From contig OZ025274.1 of the NCBI GenBank assembly GCA_964019165.1, forward strand, positions 11,766,407 to 11,830,406: a stretch of DNA of 64,000 bases, written 5' to 3'. Positions 1 through 37,353 of this stretch are shown piece after piece (position 1 is the stretch's first letter; the number at the start of each line of letters is the position of its first letter). Position numbers and translations under genes: made by a program. This DNA comes from Mastigias papua (lineage: Eukaryota > Cnidaria > Scyphozoa > Rhizostomeae > Mastigiidae). The notes under the pieces were generated by a model. It ran no database searches, had not been told where the DNA came from, and saw nothing but the letters and a program-made list of their open reading frames with translations.

Positions 1-302
1 TGCGTGCTGGTCATGGTGATGGTCAGGAGGTATTTTCAAGCGTAACACAAAACCATAAACCGAAATAAAAAGTAATATTGAAAGAAAAGGAAGTGACTTG
101 CGCCTAACAACCTAATTTTAGGCTGATATGTTATAGTTCAATACGTAGACACGAGCATCGTGAGGCACTTAACCAAAATTCGTTACAATTAATTTTGCTA
201 TCAACATACAAATGAGAGGGAGAGAAATATTATCAATCATTAGAGTGTAATGTGAGTCTTATTATGAACAAATATAAAGTTGAAGAATCCGAAAACTCTC
301 AC

Positions 303-787
303 CGATTTAAATCCACGTTATTATTGTTGGCTCTGCCAGTAAGGCTGTCGCAGTCGCGTTCTCTAGCTTTCGCATATCCATCGGGGTTCATCGTGGGCAT
401 TATGTGTATTCTTGTATTATTCACTAGATGTTGTATCGTCTTATTCCCATAATTGTATTCGCTACACAGATAATCCAATAATAGAAGCAACATTTCTCTT
501 CCTACAACTTCGTTGCCATGCATATTTCCAATATACTTAAACTCTGGTTCTAAAGGTTCATGTACTCCTGGGTTATCGGTGATCTCCATTACTACCATTC
601 GCTTTCCCAAGCCAGACTTTCCGATATCGTAAATTCTAGCTATATCAGGGCATCTAGCGGCAATTTCATTCATGTATCTTATCATATCATCATGCTTATG
701 ATGCCTAAATTCTAGCAATGACAGAACGTCACGATGAAAAGAAACTAGCAAGACAACGGTTAACAACAAACGAGAGTTCACGAACAT
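303..787 (-). CDS. M14-type metallocarboxypeptidase (CPE/CPD/CPN-like), first coding exon, partial gene
   Basis: The family removes C-terminal basic residues (Arg/Lys) from peptides in the secretory pathway or outside the cell. The exon encodes 161 residues plus two bases. Seen: the start Met at 787 opens a hydrophobic signal-peptide-like segment (residues 1-23), followed by the conserved opening FRHHKHDDM. The zinc motif HxxE is in GNMHGNEVVGRE (His90, Glu93). NPDGY and the substrate-binding NNVDLNR follow. The exon ends in a GTGAGA splice donor (297-302); reading past it hits an immediate stop, so the gene continues off the left edge. The third zinc His and the catalytic Glu are expected there. 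The sequence resembles the N/E subfamily (carboxypeptidases E, D, M, N), including the HEPLEPE-like block. Which paralogue it is cannot be decided from one exon. Confidence 0.9.
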
Positions 788-1239
788 TTTACCGATGGCC
801 TAGTCCTTTGTAGTTGTACTTTTCAGATTTGTTCAGTTCTTTTCATCGAGAAGACGAACCACATACCAATTGAGAACAAGTAAAACATACAACTTGCGAC
901 AAATATGGCTATGTCATTGCCGAAGAAAGCCAATATTTTCACAGATCATGTATTTTCCGTTTGAATACTACTCTGTTGAAAGCCGCATATCGGAAATTGT
1001 TCCTGCTTACCAGCTGTCTGCTCCTCCGCGGAGTAACAAACGCCTACGCATGAAACCACAAGCATCCTATTTGTGACAAAAACAGTGCAAAAAGGAATCG
1101 TTCTATTCTCTTTCTGCATTCATGATACTGAGTGGGAACGGAAAAATAAGTCTTAGCAGCAAATCAGTCAATGATAATACTCGATCCTTTATCAAAAGGA
1201 ATAGGAATGCTACGCTATGGAAAAAGATATCTTCCTTTA

Positions 1240-1830
1240 AATGCGATTCAGTCAATGTATAAAAGCATCATTGGACGACATTCCAGATTCTGCTGTCGGT
1301 ATGGGGAGTCTGCAGTGCTACCACTTTGATTTAACTACAGAAATTACAAAAACGTGCTGTTAGGATAGCTACAAACAGCACTTGCACCGTCCCAGCCACT
1401 TCTGGATGGTTCATTGTAGTATGTTCGAAAGGTTGTCTCAAAATGCCGCTAGAGGGCTTTGCAATACTAAAGCTGACTTTCAACTGCCTTAATTAAAAAC
1501 TTTCAATGGTCAGAGACGCTTCTCCTAAAGAGGAGCACGAATCTAGAACAATGCAAGTGCTGATGCCAAACACGCGCCAACCCCAAGTCAGTTCGAAGCT
1601 GCATACACAACTAGCAACCAATCTTTTTGTTAACTATTTTTAATTCTCTCTTCTTGTTTTTATTATCGTATACAATTTTACTGTAAGACTTAAATGACTG
1701 TAATTAGATTATTTAATTTGATATTATTTCTTCAGGACAGTATATAGATCAGTATTAGCTGTACACTCTACCCTGGTTAAAGAATATAAAATGAAATGAA
1801 AATGAAATGAACTGCAAAAATCTAGTGTCC
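1240..1830 (+). mobile_element. Degenerate LINE 3' end (L2/CR1-like)
   Basis: Broken reading frames retain the pattern seen near the C-terminus of LINE ORF2 proteins: a stretch like VGMGSLQ, then QKLQKRAVRIATNS. The fragment ends in an A-rich tail of ATGAA repeats near 1790-1810, the kind of short tandem tail these elements carry. Frameshifts and stops make it inactive. The same tail occurs at 4870-4890. Confidence 0.55.
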
Positions 1831-1839
1831 TGTGCAGCA

Positions 1840-3780
1840 AGAAAAATGGTAAACCATTCCTAGGCAAATATAGTTGTTTGCACCGGAAACTTCATAGCAT
1901 CGATTATAGATGAATATACCGGAAGATTGAAGTACTTATATCCACGTCTCAAACAGCCAGAACTTAAACTTAATAAATTCTTTGAGCAGTTGAGTAACAC
2001 CTTGTTATAAATCTTATTCATATAAAAAATAAGTGTATTCTGGAAAAGGCTGTTTTAAAATGACCTATTGTCTGGGATGTATCAGATAACCTTATAAGCA
2101 TCCCCGTCCTCGAATAAGCCCCCCCCCCTGGAAATAAGCCCTTTCAAAAATATCAGCAAAATAACTAAACAGAATTTAGGATATGTAATAAAAGAAAATC
2201 CCATGCAAGTCTATAATTTGGCTGGTGCATCTCAAGTTGACAAATTAGACGTAGGGTAAGCAAAACTCGAGAAACTTGGCGTAGTTAACGGAGCTATTTT
2301 GCAACCTTATAGTTAACCACTAAAACCAAATTATAAATGAAACAGTTATAAATGAAATATGTAACTGCTTTGAGGCCTAAAGATCTTCTAAGAAGGCATT
2401 GGTCTAGAGATTATATATTATTTCAAAACCACATCCAGCCTCCTTTTTCTTTTTCTTTATCTTAGCAATCAGAATATAAATCGAAATTGGACTCTGTGTT
2501 ATCAGCTGTCATTTTACAAGAATACTCGTTTTTGTTTCATATACAGAAAACCAATTAAAGGAATGATAACACTCCAGCCGTGAAATTTAGGAGCATTCAA
2601 TAGTAAAGGACTAATGCACAAAAAAGGGTAAACAGAATATTCGTTAGCAGGATTAACTTGGAGTGATACTTTCAAGGTTTAGAGACGAAGAAATATTACA
2701 GAATTTTGATGATTTCGTTAATTTCAAGCACACTAATTATTATAAGCAGCAGTGGTGTATTGGTGATTTACCGACAGGACCCCCTTTTAAAGTTAAAGTT
2801 ACTACTCCCTTAAATTTTCAGAGCAGGGCTTTTTTAACGTGCATTTCTACACAAAATGCGCAGTTCTAAAACTCTTGTACAGTTATGTGTTCTATAGAGA
2901 GATCTGTGCAGATTACATTGTATATCTATTAAGACAGATTCTAGTTAAAGTAGAGTACTGTCTGTACATTGTCATGTTCAACAAGTATGGCAACAGAACA
3001 TGCATACTTTCAGTGCTTGCTCGTCAAGTGCATGTTGTTAATGCCTATATGAATAAAGGACTATTCCTCAATAGATTTGCCTGGAGGAAAATGTGCAGTT
3101 CGAAAATTTTCACTAAAAGGTACTCTGATTCAGAGCTATGAATCATGAGCAATATTACATGGTAGGGTACGATGCAATAGAAAAATTGTGAAATTATACT
3201 CTCTTGAATGACTTAAAAACTATCCTCGAGACTAAAATTTGACAGAGTTAATTTAGTAAATACGTTTCTTAGAATAGATTCAAGGTTAACTTCCATGTCG
3301 TCAGGTTCGTTTCACAATAATCACAGCACTAAAAACTAGAGGCGTTTCGCATTGCCCCCTGTACATTGTTTTTCTCAAATATGGCAAAATGATGTCTACA
3401 TATGTATATAAGATGCACTTTCTTACAAGCCCCAGCCAAAAAGCCGGACATCAGTCTACATAGCATCAATTGTATCAATTGTTAAGTAGCTTGAATATAG
3501 CAGAGATGTGACCCTATTCGATGAATGAGCGAGGTAAAATTGCCAAATATCTTCAATTTTCAATTTCCAGTCACCCTTTCATGGACCGGCCGGAGTCAAT
3601 AAAAGACCATAATAAAAATATACTTTAAAAGGACACTGCATCTCGACTTGCTGGAAACGTTAGAGCCCTGTTAGAACATACCCAGTCTCAGATAAGGATT
3701 TTCGTAAGCACTCAAATATTCTATTTTTGTTGTCTACTTTGTTTTGAGTAGACTGTTATATCTAGCGTTTTCAGATAAGT
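1840..3780. other. Non-coding stretch, no gene recognised
   Basis: AT-rich intergenic sequence. Short ORFs on the plus strand (2663-2869 and 2839-3141) show no domain and no splice logic. Around 2105-2160 there is one end of the CTCGAATAAGCCCC element family described at 14977 and 46691. Confidence 0.5.
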
Positions 3781-3784
3781 TAGG

Positions 3785-3975
3785 CCTACTGTGCATGTCG
3801 CATCCAGGCACGGGACCCCTAGTTTAACATCCCTTCCGAAGGACGGCGGAGTGAGTTCCATTGCTTTGGTCGTTTATCTGGACATTCGCCAGTCCGGTTG
3901 CTGACCTAAGACAGCCAAGCTTAACTTCAGCTAGCTAACGGAAGCTAGCTGAACCGCTTGGCCACTCGCCCCATT
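3785..3975 (-). mobile_element. tRNA-derived SINE fragment
   Basis: Read on the minus strand from 3975, the sequence opens with GGGGCGAGTGGCCAAGCGG, which contains an RNA polymerase III A-box (TGGCCAAGCGG). About 60 nt further is GGTCAGCAACC, a weak B-box. The 3' part carries CCTTCCGAAGGACGG in plus-strand terms, a central motif I recall from invertebrate SINEs. It does not fold as a functional tRNA, so a SINE is preferred. Confidence 0.5.
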
Positions 3976-4589
3976 CTTTATGCAAACAAATTCTAATGAG
4001 TTTGCCAATGAATATCAGCATGCATTGCATTATGTCAGAAACTGCTCTGTCTCAAATGTTTGCAAAAGGTTGCTCTTAAAAAGATTAGAACAACTTTAAT
4101 AATATTTCAGTCTAAAATTATCAAAAAATATTAAGAACATTGAACTTCGGCCAAAGTTATCTGGCTCTTATAAAAAGAGAGTTTGTGTGGCTTCCAGAAT
4201 CATCTGTCAAGTAACTCACAATAGACGTTCTGACACAAGAATGATTTCAAGTTTGGACGATGGACTTTCTGTCGCCTGCCATATGAAAGGTATTTATTCA
4301 TGCTTCCACTGATGAAGAGATAGGGATCTATCACCACTGAATTTCTCATCTTTATCATCTAAGCTACGATGCCTGCCAAAAGCCTTGGAGAACTTCCAAA
4401 AATGTTTCTTTTTCGTCAGAAACTCGCTATCAAATTTACTGCAATATTCAACGCGAATTCTGGGATTATCTTTAGTGATTGTATATCATAAAGGGTGATT
4501 TCTAGGGGGCTTAGCCCCTTGTTAAAAATCATCATATTTTTGTGGGGCCCAAATGCTACAGATAAGCTGCATTGATCTTGCTTTTCAAA

Positions 4590-4890
4590 GTTGCCCATTA
4601 AAAATTCAAAACGTGCTGCTTTCGAAACTGACCTTAATGTGAAGTGTTAAGTTTGGAATGAAGTTGAACACGAGATCAAGCTAGCCCCCTCCCTGTCTTC
4701 TTTTAAATGTAGACTGGAATGCAAATAGCTTTTAATTGTTCATTTATTCTAATTTAATATTGTAAATATTCTTTTTGTATTTTAGTAGCATTGTAATTAG
4801 GTTTTTTCCACGGCCCCCTGAGAAGCAGCCACTCTTGGTTGATAGGGGCCACCGTAATTAAAAAATTTAAAATGAAATGAAATGAAAAAG
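4590..4890 (+). mobile_element. LINE 3' end with ATGAA tail
   Basis: A short frame near 4645-4730 reads VWNEVEHEIKLAPSLSSFK, matching the C-terminal end of LINE ORF2 proteins (W-N-x-L-x-x-E-I ... S-F-K). About 150 bp of 3' UTR follows and then the tail AAATGAAATGAAATG at 4870-4885. It is a 5'-truncated copy. Confidence 0.6.
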
Positions 4891-5109
4891 TGCACATAAC
4901 CTGACGTTTTTCGTATTCAGACCTCCTCAGAATTTGGACTATTGTTTGTGACGAGTCCTGTTTTCTGAAACCCTTATGATTGAATAACCTGGCATAGAAA
5001 ACTGCTTTAAAAGAAGCGTCAAGGCAATAAAATTGCTGATTGAAGTGTTTTGCTTGATTAAGCTAAACAATTCTTATTGTATCTTTGAACAAAATGGTAA
5101 AATTTACCG

Positions 5110-5210
5110 ATACTTCGATAAAATTACTCTACTAAAAACAATATTTGAAAACTGTTTGAAGCGGGGCTTATTTCTAGAAATGTGGAAATATGCCGATGCA
5201 ATACCGGTTT
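5110..5210 (+). mobile_element. LINE reverse transcriptase remnant
   Basis: A short plus-strand frame reads LLKTIFENCLKRGLFLEMWK, resembling the segment just N-terminal of the LINE reverse transcriptase core. It stops immediately afterwards. It may belong to the same insertion as the copy starting at about 5600. Confidence 0.45.
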
Positions 5211-5294
5211 GAGAATGATAGCCACGACGAGCAACATTGCAGATAAATCAGAAAGAATAGTCAATTTTCGTTTGTATATTGCCATCGACACATG

Positions 5295-5331
5295 CATTAT
5301 ATTAACATACCACTGGTATGTTAATATAATG
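5295..5331. repeat. Perfect 37-bp palindrome
   Basis: Arms of 18 bp, CATTATATTAACATACCA and its exact reverse complement, flank a single central base (C). No surrounding element explains it. Confidence 0.9.
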
Positions 5332-5905
5332 GATAAGAAACTAAGAACTTTGTCCAAATAGTCATATAAGAAACTGAGAGAGAGGCCTGACGAGGAAAGC
5401 TATAATACTTGTTATACAGCTATAATACTGTTGCCTAATAATACTTGCTTCATGTTAGCACCATTTTACGAGCAAGATACTAACTGAGGATGAAGAGGGG
5501 CTGCTCGCCCAGCGTACCCCTCTTTAAAACCACTGCATACCTGTTACATTGACATAGCACTTAATTATTGACACATCCTATAGACGTATACAAAACGTTT
5601 CGGGGTAGCTTATCCCATCCTCAGCAAATGATTTGGAAAAATATAGGATTCATAAGAAAGGTGCCGGTTCATATGAAAAATGAGAAAAATTCGAAGGGAA
5701 ATTATAGGCCAATCTCTGTCTTGCCAATTTTTGGGAAAATCCTGGAGAAACTTATGTACGGTTCTTCATACTCTCATCTAGTCTCATGCAATGTACTCAA
5801 TCCAAATCAATCAGGTTTTCGTCCTGGTGATCTATTAATCCATTATTACCCATAATATCTGTAAAGCTTTTAATTGCAATCCTCCTGCTTGATGTTCGCT
5901 CAGTG

Positions 5906-6213
5906 CAGTGGTGTAGAGCTAACTAAATAACTAGGGGGGGGGGGGGCTCATGTATAAATTCCAGTATTTCAAAACGAGGCTATCTATCATATTCCAAAAC
6001 GAGGCTATTCAACAATGGAAGCAATGATTTAGAAGTGGTGAAGCTATGCAAACATAGAACCAGAATCTCTTCAGCAATAGCCTTGTCGTTTCAGATATAT
6101 TATGATACTTGACAAAGTCAGTTATTGTTTGACATAACTAGGGGGGCGCTAGCCCCCCAAAATGAGAAAACAATAACTAGGGGAACTGAGCCCCCCCCAG
6201 CTCTACACCACTG
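5906..6213. mobile_element. hAT-like MITE with 8-bp target duplication
   Basis: Terminal inverted repeats begin CAGTGGTGTAGAGCT and end in its near reverse complement (AGCTCTACACCACTG). The flanks are an exact 8-bp direct repeat, GCTCAGTG, at 898-905 of the 5 kb block (5898-5905) and 6214-6221. The 308-bp element has no coding capacity and contains poly-G/poly-C runs. Removing it together with one TSD copy joins the host LINE frame as LLDVRSVYLDISNA. Confidence 0.88.
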
Positions 6214-6567
6214 GCTCAGTGTACCTCGACATTTCTAATGCACTTGATAATGTATGGCATGACAAGTGGCATGATGGCCTGATCTACAAACTACGGCGAT
6301 ATGGTGTATCTGGAGATCTCATTTTGCCTAGTCAAAGTTTTCTTAGGGTAGAAAACAGCGGGCAATCCTAAATGGACAGAATCCTCTCTGGGGAGATGTT
6401 TCGCCGGGAGTACTCCCTGGTTCTATTCTAGAACCCTTGTTTTTCCTCGTGTGCATCAATGATCTAGCTGCAGGCGTGAAGTGTAATGACAAGCCTTTTG
6501 CTGATGATACGTCGTTGCTCACCTTTGTAGAAGATACTAACTCATCTGCCAGTGATGACCTAGAATA

Positions 6568-7277
6568 CTTTAGGGGCAGAAACTTTCGCGAGCAGAAAGT
6601 TTCGCGAGAAGAAAAAACCGCGAAATTGAGGGCATAAACTTTCGCGAATGACGTTGTTTTCTTCAAATTTCGCGACAAAAACTTTCGTGATCAAGAAAAA
6701 AGTGCAATTTCGCGTGAAAAAACTTTCGAGATTAAAGAAAAGTGAGGGGAAAACACAATTTTCTAGTATTCATTTTCAGTACTGTCAACATATCGAATAC
6801 AATGTTAATTGTCACTTTCCCTTTCAACATCTTCCCTTTTCATTCTGATACATAGAATCTAAGTTCATCTTTTCAAAATTTCAGTGTCTATAAATGTAAT
6901 GTAAGTATGAATATAAGAAAGCGTATGCTGGGTTTCACGACTAACAGATCCAGGGCCTTTAAACAACAAGTGTTTCGTCCCAGTATTGATAATACCCTCT
7001 GTTTCGCCTTAACAGTCACGGTGACAATTTACAAGGTTTTATGGCCCAAGAGATTAAAGATTGGGATGATTAAGGAACAGCAACACAACAGATTGAAGAA
7101 CGAAAAAAAAATTGGATGGAAAAAACTTTCGCGTGTCGAGCATTTTCTGTAATTTCCTGAGCAAAAACTTTCGCGAATTCAGAATTTAGATTATGCCTTG
7201 GCAGAAACTTTCGCGAAAAATGCAAAAAACGCGAAAATCGCGAAACTTTCTGCCCGCTAAAGTTTCTGTCCCTAAAG
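6568..7277. mobile_element. TA-flanked MITE rich in TTTCGCG
   Basis: The left end CTTTAGGGGCAGAAACTTTC and the inverted right end (reverse complement CTTTAGGGACAGAAACTTTA) form inverted repeats of about 38 bp. They are flanked by TA on both sides (6566-6567, 7278-7279), as for Tc1/mariner-like targets. The heptamer TTTCGCG or its complement recurs more than ten times in the terminal portions. There is no transposase frame. It lies inside the LINE at 5600-8170. Confidence 0.75.
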
Positions 7278-8312
7278 TAGATCGGTCGGTCAGCGGTCCT
7301 ATCATTGGAAAATTTCTTTAAATCCCGGTCCGGAAAAGTAACTGGTGAATTGATATCCGAAATAAGCCATCCAGAAATTTGTTTTAATAACATCCCAATG
7401 AGGAAAGTTGATGAGCATAAATATCTTAGAATTAGCCTGGATTGGAAGCTGTCCTTCTCAGCCCACGTCAAAGCAGCGCTCTCTAAAGCAAGAAAAGGTA
7501 TTGGCCTGCTGAAACATCTATCCATGGTCCTACCCAGACGTACCCTGAACGAAATATTCAAACTCTATGAGCAACTCCACCTTAGATACGGAGACGCTAT
7601 TTGTCATAGACGTGCCAAGGCCTGTGAATTCAGCGGTAATATCATTTTTTCAAGTTTAATGCCGTCCAGTACGCTGCATTTCTAAACATTACAAGTACAT
7701 GGAGGGGGACATCTCGAACGAACCTATACTCTGAGCTTGGTTGGGAGACACTAAGTTCCCCACAATGGAGTAGGCGTCCTACTTTGTTTTACAAAATTAT
7801 AAATAATCTGACTCCCTCATATACACTGGATCCAATCCACGACCTTCATCAGTCAAACTACTCCCTTCTCAACCAAGATATCATTGGACGAATACGGACA
7901 AGAACAGAAAAAGTTAAGCCCAGCTTCTATTCCAATTGCCTAGATGAATGGAATGAACTAGATCATGAAATTAGACATACACCATCGGTTGGTATCTTTA
8001 AGAAAAAGTTGATCTCGAAAATCCACCCCCCCCCCCCACCCTAAATCCACTTATGGGATTTATGAGGGTTATCCTATCTAAACCAACTTAGAGGGCCTTA
8101 GCAAATGAAGCTTTCACAAGTTCAAACGCAATTTTATGGATTCCATGAACCCATTTGTGCCCTACCAACATTTCATTTTATTTTTACTCGATAAAACCTT
8201 CAGCTACATTGAAATACACCATACTGGATGATACATCAGTGCAGTTCAACATATAACCTATATTAAGAAAGAAAAATACAATAATTTTAAAGCTGATTTT
8301 CCAGGGGAGTGT

Positions 8313-8540
8313 TTGATTTATTTTCAGCTCATCAAATACATTTTCAATTGCTTTTTGAAGTGGCCCATCGTGGGATATTCCCTTATGCTGGGGATTTCAT
8401 TCCAGAATTTAAGAGCTGAGTACGAAAATCCTTTCTTTGTATACTCTATATTATACTCAGGAATCTGGATATTTCTGCAGAATCGTGCATTGTATCTGGA
8501 GTGGTGAGATCTTAAATGGGATTTGTCCCATAGACTCGTG
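8313..8540 (-). mobile_element. LINE ORF2 C-terminal fragment
   Basis: The minus strand reads an open stretch containing YSALKFWNEIPSISEYP, then HFKKQLKMYL and a stop. This is the usual LINE C-terminus (A-x-x-F/L-W-N-x-[IL]-P ... F-K-K-x-L). There is no start or upstream reverse transcriptase, so it is a 5'-truncated copy. Confidence 0.6.
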
Positions 8541-9240
8541 CAATGAGTATTGTGTATGGTTTATTAGCTGTATTTAGGTATATGTTTAATCCCAGGGAGT
8601 AGTTATGATATTTTGCCTATTTTTGCTTTCCTTGGGTTTCGTCTTTGTAGTGTAGTTTAATAGTTGGCAACTAGTGTTATAAGTAATTTGTTAAATCGTA
8701 GAAAGTAGTTTATTAATGTAAGTTTTGTGCATGGCTGTAACAAAGTAACGGCTTTATAAAGCTACATCTACAGAGCTCCCCCCTTGATAAAACTTTCAAA
8801 AACCACCCCTGATATCATAGCAGGAGTCACTTACGTCTGAAACTGATTCCCCAAATTCGATGCATAAATCAGTACACTCCAGAGAGTAACGCCTTGTGGT
8901 GAACCGATATTCTATTTGTAATGGACATGTGGTAAGGAACTGCCCCTTATGAAAACGCAATCCATGGTTATAGGCTTGAGCCAAAAGTAGAGCAGGTGTA
9001 GTCGTCTCAGGAACACCTGCACTTTTGCAAAACTTGATGAAAAAGATATCAAATGGGCAAGAAGTATAGAGTATTAAATGTCTTAAAATGTAAATGTCAA
9101 AAGCCTCGCGTTGAACTTTTAAATGAACAGTTTAAATCCTACAACGTACTCAGGTTATTGGGTTTTTAAGATCTACGAAAATCCTCGTTTTGGCTATTAA
9201 GGGAGAGGGATATAGCAAGATACATATAAATAAATAAACA
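8541..9240. other. Non-coding stretch, no gene recognised
   Basis: AT-rich intergenic DNA. A minus-strand ORF at 8796-8984 shows no family motif. Confidence 0.45.
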
Positions 9241-9251
9241 AACACACACAC

Positions 9252-9559
<308 letters not shown>

Positions 9560-11640
9560 GTATCAGTTGTATCAGTTGAACACGTACTGTTGCTCGGCCA
9601 AAACTCAGATACAAAGACACAAGTAAAAGTGCGCTGAAGTGTGGCAATGCACTTGGAGAATGGAAAGCTAAGGTAGAGAACAGGACTGAATGGAGACACG
9701 TGATTCGTCAAACTTGCAACAAAGTGAACGAGAAGAGAGTGAATGCATATGAGAGACAAAGGGACAAGAGGAGAAGGAAAGAGAACTGAAACAATAAACT
9801 ATTTATTATATTTTAAACTTAAATTGGACTGTGTCCGTATTGATTTTGTGTTGTACCCGCTTCGTGACTAGGTGTATTATTATTATCAGTTGTATACAAA
9901 ATGTATATATGCCAAAATGTAGTGTGATGGTACAGTTAAATGTACACGTGCAGCGTGCAACTGCACGTGACCAAATACGCCACTAGTGGTGCACGCGCCG
10001 CTAGTCAAGAGGTGTCCTAAACTATTCAGCTCAATGTTAGATTTTCTATTCAGTATTCGTTGAAAGAAAGCTCGACCCAAAAGAAAAACGGCAATGTGAA
10101 AGTATAGAGTAACAAAAATGTGAAATCTAATTTCGTTCATACCCTTGGATTATAACAAATATATCACAAAAATATAAATCTCAAAGTTAAATGTAACTTT
10201 TAAAAAACTACTTTTATTCGATAGTAACACGCAGTATTCAACTAAAATTCAATTCAATTCAATGACGCGATACGAAAGTCATCAAATGTCAGGGGTTATT
10301 CTGTCTCTGAATTAGTCATATGGGCCATAATCTAACTAAAACACTGTCAAACTAGTTCCTTGCAACTCAGAACAATGAGACACAATTTTATAGTTGCTTA
10401 TATTTGCTACTCCTAAAGGTCCCAGTCCACTGTAGTTGATAACATAACGGAGATCTTAGCGCTGAAGGAATCGTATCTAATTGTTGAGAGTGAAAAGCCA
10501 ACTATCGCTTGGCAGTGGTCAGATTTGCTGTAGATAAAAATCCTCTGGGGCCAAATTGAAGATCTATTTGTAATCATACATACTGGCGCAAGAGGGAAAT
10601 AGATTGGAAAAAATTGCCATTTGGTCTATTACACTGTTGTACCACAAGGATCCAGTATGAGGCAGCAGAATTCTACCTTACAGTATCAAAACAAATCATG
10701 AAAAATTCGCTATAACCTGGAAACCTGCAAAAACAGGCATTATCATAACAGTCTGAATAACAGTGGGAACCTAAGAATTCGAAAGTTCATTACGAAACGC
10801 TTCCTTCAAGGGTCAATTCCATACTCAAGCTTATAACATGACTCAGGAAGATTCCATTGATGTGATACAAATATATTTATACAAATAGGGAACTTCAAAC
10901 TTTGCTACTTTGACAAATCTATGTTAATGATCAAATATGCTTAATAGGCCTTAAATATCAAATGGTCCTTAGCAGGCGCTTCCCGGCCTTACACCACTGG
11001 TCAACGATGGTTATAACGTTTAGCAGAAGAATGTCCGTTGGTTTCTCGCAGTCCAAATTGTGACTACTGAATTCCTGATTGTTAACATCAATTACCTCCT
11101 ACACAAAAGAATCGAGGGTTTGGTGTGAGATTTCGTTCTATTTCTAAAGATATGCCAGTATGCAACAAATATTAAACAAATTCTGACGTCAACGAATGCA
11201 ACAGAATTAACAGCGACAAATAACTACGCAGCAGCATCTACAGCTAAACGCTGTCAACATTCTATCCAACAATGTTGGTTGCCACTTGTTGGTTGCACAT
11301 AGACACCATGTTGTCAACTGGTGGGCATTGTTCTATGATGGTGGATGAAGCTTGACTTCGACAAAAATGTCAGGAAAATGGGACTAAGGTCCCTCTTATT
11401 TTAGGTGACGTTGGGTGACGCTGGAAAAGTGGAGCCAAACGGCCCAAAAAAGTAGGGTAGAACATTCCCGACAAAATCACGCAAGAAAGACATATTTCTG
11501 TGCTGACATGCCGATGTTGGAATAACTTGTGGGGCATCTATAACCGCCCTTAGCCAATACATCAGACAATAATGCTAGGCATTATAGGACGAAATGCCAG
11601 AAGCGATTAGCCGTAGTTTAAGCATTTACATACAAAAAAG
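9560..11640. other. Intergenic stretch downstream of the Slingshot gene
   Basis: No supported coding sequence. It includes one end resembling the CAGTGGTGTA hAT-like family (reverse complement near 10990-11003). The Slingshot 3' UTR should start just left of 11649, but I see no clear polyadenylation signal close to the stop. Confidence 0.45.
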
Positions 11641-11648
11641 GAAAATAT

Positions 11649-36477
<24,829 letters not shown>

Positions 36478-36700
36478 CGCAAGAATGATATAGTTACCTT
36501 TTTAGGTTTATCTTGCTCTTACTTAGAAAGAATTTAGGTCGTTTTCAAAGCACTCATCAAGCGATTATCCAATACTCGTCCACGGTAGCCATGTTATTTA
36601 CAAGAAAAAACATGAATTGAGGGCATGCGCAGGAATCACACCCAGTACAGTTATGAAGTACGGTATCACAGTACAAGGAAACACCGTTTGTAAAACAGCC
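36478..36700 (-). promoter_or_regulatory. Probable Slingshot 5' region with NRF-1-like site
   Basis: The sequence upstream of the start codon contains GCATGCGCA at 36623-36631, which resembles the NRF-1 core (GCGCATGCGC). No TATA box at a sensible distance is evident. Promoter role is inference from position. Confidence 0.35.
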
Positions 36701-37135
36701 TTTTACGAACCCTAAACGCCAATGCAGTTATTTCTAGCAGCTTTATGCCTGACCATACCTAATTATAAGGAAGACTTGTCATTGCATATTTTGCTGGAAA
36801 TAGGAAGCATTGGGTGGAGCCCTCAGGAAATGCTATCTGACCGCACCCTTTATTGTCCCTTTTTATGTGAGCTACAACCGTAAGGTAGTGTATACACTTT
36901 TGAAGAGTTAGATGGTTCTACCATTGCACACATTTACTGCTATCACCAGAAATCCATTCTATCATTACACAAATTAGTCACTACTGCATTTACTATTAGG
37001 TATGGCCTTGCCTAAGCACAACACAAAGGCTAGGACTATTCATTTCCTTATATGAATATTTTAGGTTTGAAATTGCAAGTCACGAGACTCTACGACCAGA
37101 TATTTTGCTTGCGGTTTTCAGAATCAGTTCAACTA
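36701..37135. other. Intergenic, nothing recognised
   Basis: AT-rich sequence upstream of Slingshot without ORFs or repeats of note. Confidence 0.4.
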
Positions 37136-37139
37136 TGTG

Positions 37140-37280
37140 ACCTGATTTACTGTGCCTGATTTACTGTGCCTGATTTACTGTGCTTGATTTACTGTGCTTG
37201 ATTTACTGTGCTTGATTTACTGTGCTTGATTTACTGTGCCTGATTTACTGTGCTTGATTTACTGTGCTTGACTTACTGTA
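37140..37280. repeat. 14-bp tandem repeat, about ten copies
   Basis: Unit CCTGATTTACTGTG, with a C/T alternation at the second position (CTTGATTTACTGTG). Confidence 0.92.
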
Positions 37281-37353
37281 TTTAGTGACCAGCCTTATCA
37301 GAACGGTCCTTCTTCTCTGCAAAGTTCTTTCCCATCTAGTAACAATTGTTACC

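Larger units (their letters stand above)
5600..8170 (+). mobile_element. Non-LTR retrotransposon (LINE) ORF2 remnant, split by two DNA element insertions
   Basis: Three blocks of one reverse transcriptase can be read. 5600-5905 contains GNYRPISVLPIFGKILEKLM and NQSGFRPG. 6222-6567 contains VYLDISNALDNVWH and the catalytic FADDTSLLTF. 7278-8170 contains the C-terminal part with HKYLRISLDWKLSFSAHVK and FYKIINNLTPSYT. The blocks are separated by elements at 5906-6213 and 6568-7277, each with a target duplication. Internal stops and frameshifts, for example at 6370 and 7685, show it is dead. The clade looks CR1/L2-like; this assignment is from memory. Confidence 0.8.

Noticed and set aside
3785..3975. 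Functional tRNA gene on the minus strand
   Set aside because: Only an A-box-like word and a weak B-box are present; no cloverleaf can be drawn, so SINE is preferred.
37140..37280. CRISPR-like short repeats
   Set aside because: Pure 14-bp tandem repeat with no spacers.
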